DNA of 64,000 bases from assembly GCA_023634235.1 (NCBI GenBank), contig JAMKCF010000022.1, positions 10,284,541 to 10,348,540 on the forward strand. The letters are read 5' to 3'. The position numbers and the translations under genes are program-made. Under the pieces are notes generated by a model that worked only from the letters and a program-made list of their open reading frames with translations, did no database searches and was not told the DNA's origin. Of this stretch, positions 1 to 9,100 are shown in pieces; the first letter of the stretch is position 1, and each line of letters begins with the position of its first letter. Source of the DNA: Pisaster brevispinus. Taxonomy: Eukaryota; Echinodermata; Asteroidea; Forcipulatida; Asteriidae.

Positions 1-270
1 CTTCTTTTTGTGCAGCTCTGTGTACAAAAATCCCACTGAAGATGCTTTTGAGTGGCTTTCTGAGTGTCCCAGCCTGCAGGCCATTTCCGGCACGAAGATG
101 GTGCACATCGGCCCAAAAAGTCTGATGTTCGGGTGAAGTGGAATTCAAAGCACACTCAGGTACAAATTTCGTCTCTCTAGCATTTCTAGTTCATGAGTTA
201 TTCTCAAACTTAGCTCGGGTGTTGTTTCAAATCATTCTTGGGATGGACATGTCTTGCCTTTGTTGTTGCT

Positions 271-324
271 CGGCCCCGGCGCGTGGGCTAACTTGCCGGT
301 GGTTGTAGCCCTATTCCGGGGCCG
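271..324. repeat. Nested inverted repeat (dyad) in each monomer, first copy
   Basis: An outer 9-bp arm CGGCCCCGG (271-279) pairs perfectly with CCGGGGCCG (316-324). Inside it, GGGCTA (285-290) pairs with TAGCCC (306-311), separated by a 15-nt loop. The two stems are spaced by 5 nt on one side and 4 nt on the other. The DNA could extrude a cruciform, or an RNA could form a two-part hairpin. The element recurs at 742-795 and then every 471 bp. It is intact in almost all clean monomers; the copies at 3141 (C to G in an outer arm) and near 1240 (loop change) are exceptions. Confidence 0.75.
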
Positions 325-369
325 CTCGCCCCGCCTAGTAAATGCTCAGAGACACGGATCCACGACGAG
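309..369 (+). pseudogene. Upstream exon-like segment (61 nt), one copy shown of about 136
   Basis: The segment runs from a possible TTGTAG acceptor (303-308) to a strong donor GAG|GTGAGA (369/370). One frame is open throughout and reads LFRGRSPRLVNAQRHGSTT, leaving two bases (AG) to be completed by the next exon. A branch-like CTAAC lies at 288-292, only about 17 nt before the acceptor, and the intervening bases are purine-rich, so the acceptor is weak. The donor side is much more convincing. The true ancestral exon may have started further upstream: this frame is open from 197 in A-subtype monomers, but T-subtype monomers put a TAA in it, so there is no current constraint. I recognise no protein family. 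Every later monomer repeats the segment except the one at 54509, where the donor half is deleted. Confidence 0.3.
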
Positions 370-486
370 GTGAGAGCCCTGAATCGTGGCTTTCCAGTGG
401 TGGAAACCTTGTGCAAATCCGATGTTGTTATGGGAGTGATTTGACCCTCCTTGTATTTTATTTCGTTTCTTCTTCTTTTTGTGCAG
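370..486 (+). other. Intron-like segment (117 nt, GT-AG), one copy shown of about 136
   Basis: This segment has all the signals of a spliceosomal intron on the + strand: GTGAGA at the 5' end, a branch-like TTGAC with its A at 444 (about 42 nt from the acceptor), a pyrimidine-rich tract from about 456 to 480, and TGCAG at 482-486. Its length is normal for short introns of plants and many other eukaryotes. Joining the flanking exon-like segments here is phase-compatible: AG plus C gives a serine codon and the open frame continues into SVYKNPTEDAFEWL. This is the best evidence that the monomer derives from a transcribed gene or element. Whether it is spliced today cannot be told from sequence. 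Confidence 0.55.
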
Positions 487-630
487 CTCTGTGTACAAAA
501 ATCCCACTGAAGATGCTTTTGAGTGGCTTTCTGAGTGTCCCAGCCTGCAGGCCATTTCCGGCACGAAGATGGTGCACATCGGCCCAAAAAGTCTGATGTT
601 CGGGTGAAGTGGAATTCAAAGCACACTCAG
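487..630 (+). pseudogene. 144-nt exon-like segment with premature stop, one copy shown of about 136
   Basis: The segment is bounded by a strong acceptor (pyrimidine tract plus TTTTGTGCAG) and a donor CAG|GTACAA that lacks the usual G at +5. In the frame continuing from the upstream exon it reads SVYKNPTEDAFEWLSECP and onwards to GPKSLMFG, then TGA 23 nt before the donor. One extra A in the CCCAAAAAG run would instead continue as GPKKSDVRVKWNSKHTQ to the donor, so the founder copy may carry a one-base frameshift. The other two frames also contain stops, so neither single nor concatenated copies encode a long protein. Five A residues are present in essentially all clean monomers, so the lesion would predate amplification. 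I do not recognise the protein. An untranslated exon or chance open frame remains possible. Confidence 0.4.
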
Positions 631-779
631 GTACAAATTTCGTCTCTCTAGCATTTCTAGTTCATGAGTTATTCTCAAACTTAGCTCGGGTGTTGTTTCA
701 AATCATTCTTGGGATGGACATGTCTTGCCTTTGTTGTTGCTCGGCCCCGGCGCGTGGGCTAACTTGCCGGTGGTTGTAG
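631..779 (+). other. Spacer or second intron-like segment (149 nt)
   Basis: The spacer begins with GTACAA and ends with GGTTGTAG, so it could be a second GT-AG intron between exon-like segments of neighbouring monomers, or simply the remainder of an amplified fragment. It contains the base that defines the two main subtypes (A at 677 here, T in the others; TTCTCAAACTT versus TTCTCTAACTT). The T form creates a second CTAAC branch-like word. The 3' half is very GC-rich and forms the left part of the dyad element. No promoter or RNA gene is recognisable in it. Confidence 0.3.
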
Positions 780-3166
780 CCCTATTCCGGGGCCGCTCGC
801 CCCGCCTAGTAAATGCTCAGAGACACGGATCCACGACGAGGTGAGAGCCCTGAATCGTGGCTTTCCAGTGGTGGAAACCTTGTGCAAATCCGATGTTGTT
901 ATGGGTGTGATTTGACCCTCCTTGTATTTTATTTCGTTTCTTCTTCTTTTTGTGCAGCTCTGTGTACAAAAATCCCACTGAAGATGCTTTTGAGTGGCTT
1001 TCTGAGTGTCCCAGCCTGCAGGCCATTTCCGGCACGAAGATGGTGCACATCGGCCCAAAAAGTCTGATGTTCGGGTGAAGTGGAATTCAAAGCACACTCA
1101 GGTACAAATTTCGTCTCTCTAGCATTTCTAGTTCATGAGTTATTCTCAAACTTAGCTCGGGTGTTGTTTCAAATCATTCTTGGGATGGACATGTCTTGCC
1201 TTTGTTGTTGCTCGGCCCCGGCGCGTGGGCTAACTTGCCTGTGGTTGTAGCCCTATTCCGGGGCCGCTCGCCCCGCCTAGAAAATGCTCAGAGACACGGA
1301 TCCACGACGAGGTGAGAGCCCTGAATCGTGGCTTTCCAGTGGTGGAAACCTTGTGCAAATCCGATGTTGTTATGGGTGTGATTTGACCCTCCTTGTATTT
1401 TATTTCGTTTCTTCTTCTTTTTGTGCAGCTCTGTGTACAAAAATCCCACTGAAGATGCTTTTGAGTGGCTTTCTGAGTGTCCCAGCCTGCAGGCCATTTC
1501 CGGCACGAAGATGGTGCACATCGGCCCAAAAAGTCTGATGTTCGGGTGAAGTGGAATTCAAAGCACACTCAGGTACAAATTTCGTCTCTCTAGCATTTCT
1601 AGTTCATGAGTTATTCTCAAACTTAGCTCGGGTGTTGTTTCAAATCATTCTTGGGATGGACATGTCTTGCCTTTGTTGTTGCTCGGCCCCGGCGCGTGGG
1701 CTAACTTGCCGGTGGTTGTAGCCCTATTCCGGGGCCGCTCGCCCCGCCTAGTAAATGCTCAGAGACACGGATCTACGACGAGGTGAGAGCCCTGAATCGT
1801 GGCTTTCCAGTGGTGGAAACCTTGTGCAAATCCGATGTTGTTATGGGTGTGATTTGACCCTCCTTGTATTTTATTTCGTTTCTTCTTCTTTTTGTGCAGC
1901 TCTGTGTACAAAAATCCCACTGAAGATGCTTTTGAGTGGCTTTCTGAGTGTCCCAGCCTGCAGGCCATTTCCGGCACGAAGATGGTGCACATCGGCCCAA
2001 AAAGTCTGATGTTCGGGTGAAGTGGAATTCAAAGCACACTCAGGTACAAATTTCGTCTCTCTAGCATTTCTAGTTCATAGTTATTCTCAAACTTAGCTCG
2101 GGTGTTGTTTCAAATCATTCTTGGGATGGACATGTCTTGCCTTTGTTGTTGCTCGGCCCCGGCGCGTGGGCTAACTTGCCGGTGGTTGTAGCCCTATTCC
2201 GGGGCCGCTTGCCCCGCCTAGAAAATGCTCAGAGACACGGATCTACGACGAGGTGAGAGCCCTGAATCGTGGCTTTCCAGTGGTGGAAACCTTGTGCAAA
2301 TCCGATGTTGTTATGGGTGTGATTTGACCCTCCTTGTATTTTATTTCGTTTCTTCTTCTTTTTGTGCAGCTCTGTGTACAAAAATCCCACTGAAGATGCT
2401 TTTGAGTGGCTTTCTGAGTGTCCCAGCCTGCAGGCCATTTCCGGCACGAAGATGGTGCACATCGGCCCAAAAAGTCTGATGTTCGGGTGAAGTGGAATTC
2501 AAAGCACACTCAGGTACAAATTTCGTCTCTCTACCATTTCTAGTTCATGAGTTATTCTCAAACTTAGCTCGGGTGTTGTTTCAAATCATTCTTGGGATGG
2601 ACATGTCTTGCCTTTGTTGTTGCTCGGCCCCGGCGCGTGGGCTAACTTGCCGGTGGTTGTAGCCCTATTCCGGGGCCGCTCGCCCCGCCTAGTAAATGCT
2701 CAGAGACACGGATCTACGACGAGGTGAGAGCCCTGAATCGTGGCTTTCCAGTGGTGGAAACCTTGTGCAAATCCGATGTTGTTATGGGTGTGATTTGACC
2801 CTCCTTGTATTTTATTTCGTTTCTTCTTCTTTTTGTGCAGCTCTGTGTACAAAAATCCCACTGAAGATGCTTTTGAGTGGCTTTCTGAGTGTCCCAGCCT
2901 GCAGGCCATTTCCGGCACGAAGATGGTGCACATCGGCCCAAAAAGTCTGATGTTCGGGTGAAGTGGAATTCAAAGCACACTCAGGTACAAATTTCGTCTC
3001 TCTAGCATTTCTAGTTCATGAGTTATTCTCAAACTTAGCTCGGGTGTTGTTTCAAATCATTCTTGGGATGGACATGTCTTGCCTTTGTTGTTGCTCGGCC
3101 CCGGCGCGTGGGCTAACTTGCCGGTGGTTGTAGCCCTATTGCGGGGCCGCTCGCCCCGCCTAGTAA

Positions 3167-6100
3167 ATGCTCAGAGACACGGATCCACGACGAGGTGAGA
3201 GCCCTGAATCGTGGCTTTCCAGTGGTGGAAACCTTGTGCAAATCCGATGTTGTTATGGGTGTGATTTGACCCTCCTTGTATTTTATTTCGTTTCTTCTTC
3301 TTTTTGTGCAGCTCTGTGTACAAAAATCCCACTGAAGATGCTTTTGAGTGGCTTTCTGAGTGTCCCAGCCTGCAGGCCATTTCCGGCACGAAGATGGTGC
3401 ACATCGGCCCAAAAAGTCTGATGTTCGGGTGAAGTGGAATTCAAAGCACACTCAGGTACAAATTTCGTCTCTCTAGCATTTCTAGTTCATGAGTTATTCT
3501 CAAACTTAGCTCGGGTGTTGTTTCAAATCATTCTTGGGATGGACATGTCTTGCCTTTGTTGTTGCTCGGCCCCGGCGCGTGGGCTAACTTGCCGGTGGTT
3601 GTAGCCCTATTCCGGGGCCGCTCGCCCCGCCTAGTAAATGCTCAGAGACACGGATCCACGACGAGGTGAGAGCCCTGAATCGTGGCTTTCCAGTGGTGGA
3701 AACCTTGTGCAAATCCGATGTTGTTATGGGTGTGATTTGACCCTCCTTGTATTTTATTTCGTTTCTTCTTCTTTTTGTGCAGCTCTGTGTACAAAAATCC
3801 CACTGAAGATGCTTTTGAGTGGCTTTCTGAGTGTCCCAGCCTGCAGGCCATTTCCGGCACGAAGATGGTGCACATCGGCCCAAAAAGTCTGATGTTCGGG
3901 TGAAGTGGAATTCAAAGCACACTCAGGTACAAATTTCGTCTCTCTAGCATTTCTAGTTCATGAGTTATTCTCAAACTTAGCTCGGGTGTTGTTTCAAATC
4001 ATTCTTGGGATGGACATGTCTTGCCTTTGTTGTTGCTCGGCCCCGGCGCGTGGGCTAACTTGCCGGTGGTTGTAGCCCTATTCCGGGGCCGCTCGCCCCG
4101 CCTAGTAAATGCTCAGAGACACGGATCCACGACGAGGTGAGAGCCCTGAATCGTGGCTTTCCAGTGGTGGAAACCTTGTGCAAATCCGATGTTGTTATGG
4201 GTGTGATTTGACCCTCCTTGTATTTTATTTCGTTTCTTCTTCTTTTTGTGCAGCTCTGTGTACAAAAATCCCACTGAAGATGCTTTTGAGTGGCTTTCTG
4301 AGTGTCCCAGCCTGCAGGCCATTTCCGGCACGAAGATGGTGCACATCGGCCCAAAAAGTCTGATGTTCGGGTGAAGTGGAATTCAAAGCACACTCAGGTA
4401 CAAATTTCGTCTCTCTAGCATTTCTAGTTCATGAGTTATTCTCAAACTTAGCTCGGGTGTTGTTTCAAATCATTCTTGGGATGGACATGTCTTGCCTTTG
4501 TTGTTGCTCGGCCCCGGCGCGTGGGCTAACTTGCCGGTGGTTGTAGCCCTATTCCGGGGCCGCTCGCCCCGCCTAGTAAATGCTCAGAGACACGGATCCA
4601 CAACGAGGTGAGAGCCCTGAATCGTGGCTTTCCAGTGGTGGAAACCTTGTGCAAATCCGATGTTGTTATGGGTGTGATTTGACCCTCCTTGTATTTTATT
4701 TCGTTTCTTCTTCTTTTTGTGCAGCTCTGTGTACAAAAATCCCACTGAAGATGCTTTTGAGTGGCTTTCTGAGTGTCCCAGCCTGCAGGCCATTTCCGGC
4801 ACGAAGATGGTGCACATCGGCCCAAAAAGTCTGATGTTCGGGTGAAGTGGAATTCAAAGCACACTCAGGTACAAATTTCGTCTCTCTAGCATTTCTAGTT
4901 CATGAGTTATTCTCAAACTTAGCTCGGGTGTTGTTTCAAATCATTCTTGGGATGGACATGTCTTGCCTTTGTTGTTGCTCGGCCCCGGCGCGTGGGCTAA
5001 CTTGCCGGTGGTTGTAGCCCTATTCCGGGGCCGCTCGCCCCGCCTAGTAAATGCTCAGAGACACGGATCCACGACGAGGTGAGAGCCCTGAATCGTGGCT
5101 TTCCAGTGGTGGAAACCTTGTGCAAATCCGATGTTGTTATGGGTGTGATTTGACCCTCCTTGTATTTTATTTCGTTTCTTCTTCTTTTTGTGCAGCTCTG
5201 TGTACAAAAATCCCACTGAAGATGCTTTTGAGTGGCTTTCTGAGTGTCCCAGCCTGCAGGCCATTTCCGGCACGAAGATGGTGCACATCGGCCCAAAAAG
5301 TCTGATGTTCGGGTGAAGTGGAATTCAAAGCACACTCAGGTACAAATTTCGTCTCTCTAGCATTTCTAGTTCATGAGTTATTCTCAAACTTAGCTCGGGT
5401 GTTGTTTCAAATCATTCTTGGGATGGACATGTCTTGCCTTTGTTGTTGCTCGGCCCCGGCGCGTGGGCTAACTTGCCGGTGGTTGTAGCCCTATTCCGGG
5501 GCCGCTCGCCCCGCCTAGTAAATGCTCAGAGACACGGATCCACGACGAGGTGAGAGCCCTGAATCGTGGCTTTCCAGTGGTGGAAACCTTGTGCAAATCC
5601 GATGTTGTTATGGGTGTGATTTGACCCTCCTTGTATTTTATTTCGTTTCTTCTTCTTTTTGTGCAGCTCTGTGTACAAAAATCCCACTGAAGATGCTTTT
5701 GAGTGGCTTTCTGAGTGTCCCAGCCTGCAGGCCATTTCCGGCACGAAGATGGTGCACATCGGCCCAAAAAGTCTGATGTTCGGGTGAAGTGGAATTCAAA
5801 GCACACTCAGGTACAAATTTCGTCTCTCTAGCATTTCTAGTTCATGAGTTATTCTCAAACTTAGCTCGGGTGTTGTTTCAAATCATTCTTGGGATGGACA
5901 TGTCTTGCCTTTGTTGTTGCTCGGCCCCGGCGCGTGGGCTAACTTGCCGGTGGTTGTAGCCCTATTCCGGGGCCGCTCGCCCCGCCTAGTAAATGCTCAG
6001 AGACACGGATCCACGACGAGGTGAGAGCCCTGAATCGTGGCTTTCCAGTGGTGGAAACCTTGTGCAAATCCGATGTTGTTATGGGTGTGATTTGACCCTC

Positions 6101-9100
6101 CTTGTATTTTATTTCGTTTCTTCTTCTTTTTGTGCAGCTCTGTGTACAAAAATCCCACTGAAGATGCTTTTGAGTGGCTTTCTGAGTGTCCCAGCCTGCA
6201 GGCCATTTCCGGCACGAAGATGGTGCACATCGGCCCAAAAAGTCTGATGTTCGGGTGAAGTGGAATTCAAAGCACACTCAGGTACAAATTTCGTCTCTCT
6301 AGCATTTCTAGTTCATGAGTTATTCTCAAACTTAGCTCGGGTGTTGTTTCAAATCATTCTTGGGATGGACATGTCTTGCCTTTGTTGTTGCTCGGCCCCG
6401 GCGCGTGGGCTAACTTGCCGGTGGTTGTAGCCCTATTCCGGGGCCGCTCGCCCCGCCTAGTAAATGCTCAGAGACACGGATCCACGACGAGGTGAGAGCC
6501 CTGAATCGTGGCTTTCCAGTGGTGGAAACCTTGTGCAAATCCGATGTTGTTATGGGTGTGATTTGACCCTCCTTGTATTTTATTTCGTTTCTTCTTCTTT
6601 TTGTGCAGCTCTGTGTACAAAAATCCCACTGAAGATGCTTTTGAGTGGCTTTCTGAGTGTCCCAGCCTGCAGGCCATTTCCGGCACGAAGATGGTGCACA
6701 TCGGCCCAAAAAGTCTGATGTTCGGGTGAAGTGGAATTCAAAGCACACTCAGGTACAAATTTCGTCTCTCTAGCATTTCTAGTTCATGAGTTATTCTCAA
6801 ACTTAGCTCGGGTGTTGTTTCAAATCATTCTTGGGATGGACATGTCTTGCCTTTGTTGTTGCTCGGCCCCGGCGCGTGGGCTAACTTGCCGGTGGTTGTA
6901 GCCCTATTCCGGGGCCGCTCGCCCCGCCTAGTAAATGCTCAGAGACACGGATCCACGACGAGGTGAGAGCCCTGAATCGTGGCTTTCCAGTGGTGGAAAC
7001 CTTGTGCAAATCCGATGTTGTTATGGGTGTGATTTGACCCTCCTTGTATTTTATTTCGTTTCTTCTTCTTTTTGTGCAGCTCTGTGTACAAAAATCCCAC
7101 TGAAGATGCTTTTGAGTGGCTTTCTGAGTGTCCCAGCCTGCAGGCCATTTCCGGCACGAAGATGGTGCACATCGGCCCAAAAAGTCTGATGTTCGGGTGA
7201 AGTGGAATTCAAAGCACACTCAGGTACAAATTTCGTCTCTCTAGCATTTCTAGTTCATGAGTTATTCTCAAACTTAGCTCGGGTGTTGTTTCAAATCATT
7301 CTTGGGATGGACATGTCTTGCCTTTGTTGTTGCTCGGCCCCGGCGCGTGGGCTAACTTGCCGGTGGTTGTAGCCCTATTCCGGGGCCGCTCGCCCCGCCT
7401 AGTAAATGCTCAGAGACACGGATCCACGACGAGGTGAGAGCCCTCAATCGTGGCTTTCCAGTGGTGGAAACCTTGTGCAAATCCGATGTTGTTATGGGTG
7501 TGATTTGACCCTCCTTGTATTTTATTTCGTTTCTTCTTCTTTTTGTGCAGCTCTGTGTACAAAAATCCCACTGAAGATGCTTTTGAGTGGCTTTCTGAGT
7601 GTCCCAGCCTGCAGGCCATTTCCGGCACGAAGATGGTGCACATCGGCCCAAAAAGTCTGATGTTCGGGTGAAGTGGAATTCAAAGCACACTCAGGTACAA
7701 ATTTCGTCTCTCTAGCATTTCTAGTTCATGAGTTATTCTCAAACTTAGCTCGGGTGTTGTTTCAAATCATTCTTGGGATGGACATGTCTTGCCTTTGTTG
7801 TTGCTCGGCCCCGGCGCGTGGGCTAACTTGCCGGTGGTTGTAGCCCTATTCCGGGGCCGCTCGCCCCGCCTAGTAAATGCTCAGAGACACGGATCCACGA
7901 CGAGGTGAGAGCCCTGAATCGTGGCTTTCCAGTGGTGGAAACCTTGTGCAAATCCGATGTTGTTATGGGTGTGATTTGACCCTCCTTGTATTTTATTTCG
8001 TTTCTTCTTCTTTTTGTGCAGCTCTGTGTACAAAAATCCCACTGAAGATGCTTTTGAGTGGCTTTCTGAGTGTCCCAGCCTGCAGGCCATTTCCGGCACG
8101 AAGATGGTGCACATCGGCCCAAAAAGTCTGATGTTCGGGTGAAGTGGAATTCAAAGCACACTCAGGTACAAATTTCGTCTCTCTAGCATTTCTAGTTCAT
8201 GAGTTATTCTCAAACTTAGCTCGGGTGTTGTTTCAAATCATTCTTGGGATGGACATGTCTTGCCTTTGTTGTTGCTCGGCCCCGGCGCGTGGGCTAACTT
8301 GCCGGTGGTTGTAGCCCTATTCCGGGGCCGCTCGCCCCGCCTAGTAAATGCTCAGAGACACGGATCCACGACGAGGTGAGAGCCCTGACTCGTGGCTTTC
8401 CAGTGGTGGAAACCTTGTGCAAATCCGATGTTGTTATGGGTGTGATTTGACCCTCCTTGTATTTTATTTCGTTTCTTCTTCTTTTTGTGCAGCTCTGTGT
8501 ACAAAAATCCCACTGAAGATGCTTTTGAGTGGCTTTCTGAGTGTCCCAGCCTGCAGGCCATTTCCGGCACGAAGATGGTGCACATCGGCCCAAAAAGTCT
8601 GATGTTCGGGTGAAGTGGAATTCAAAGCACACTCAGGTACAAATTTCGTCTCTCTAGCATTTCTAGTTCATGAGTTATTCTCAAACTTAGCTCGGGTGTT
8701 GTTTCAAATCATTCTTGGGATGGACATGTCTTGCCTTTGTTGTTGCTCGGCCCCGGCGCGTGGGCTAACTTGCCGGTGGTTGTAGCCCTATTCCGGGGCC
8801 GCTCGCCCCGCCTAGTAAATGCTCAGAGACACGGATCCACGACGAGGTGAGAGCCCTGAATCGTGGCTTTCCAGTGGTGGAAACCTTGTGCAAATCCGAT
8901 GTTGTTATGGGTGTGATTTGACCCTCCTTGTATTTTATTTCGTTTCTTCTTCTTTTTGTGCAGCTCTGTGTACAAAAATCCCACTGAAGATGCTTTTGAG
9001 TGGCTTTCTGAGTGTCCCAGCCTGCAGGCCATTTCCGGCACGAAGATGGTGCACATCGGCCCAAAAAGTCTGATGTTCGGGTGAAGTGGAATTCAAAGCA

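Larger units (their letters stand above)
342..812 (+). repeat. Representative complete 471-bp monomer
   Basis: This copy serves as a map of the unit, counted from ATGCTCAG. It holds a BamHI site at 356-361, a 5' splice-donor-like GAG|GTGAGA with the junction at 369/370, an AT- and pyrimidine-rich stretch ending in TTTTGTGCAG at 486, an exon-like segment at 487-630 (PstI near 545, EcoRI near 612), a second donor-like CAG|GTACAA at 630/631, an AT-richer spacer, and a GC-rich dyad element at 742-795. Composition over one unit is about 49% GC by hand count, with 21 CpG dinucleotides. This copy differs from nearly all others at 435, where it has A instead of T (GGGAGTGAT). No internal sub-repeat is visible, so the 471-bp unit is the basic period rather than a multimer of a shorter satellite. 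Confidence 0.95.
1..3166. repeat. Left block with a raised number of private variants
   Basis: These first copies carry more singletons than the next 20 kb: A at 435, G to T at 1240, T to A at 1281 and 2222, a one-base deletion near 2079 (470-bp unit), C to T at 2210, G to C at 2534 and C to G at 3141. Three consecutive monomers (starts 1755, 2225, 2696) share GGATCTACG in place of GGATCCACG, which destroys the BamHI site. All copies are of the A subtype. Satellite edges are usually less homogenised than cores, so this may mean the array boundary lies not far to the left. That is an inference. Confidence 0.7.

Noticed and set aside
346..579. 77-residue antisense open frame in nearly every monomer
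   Set aside because: It overlaps the other antisense frame in a second register. The lysine-rich run is the reverse complement of the pyrimidine tract.
342..596. 84-residue forward open frame, over 100 copies, with a hydrophobic middle
   Set aside because: It reads through a good intron, in a different frame from the exon-like segments. The hydrophobic part is just the translated pyrimidine tract. No start context, promoter or family supports it.
288..626. 112-residue antisense open frame present in most monomers
   Set aside because: It spans the dyad, the intron-like and the exon-like segments on the opposite strand, has no recognisable domain, and is copied simply because the DNA is repeated. 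A single base change in several monomers (for example at 1773 or 2243) shortens it without consequence.
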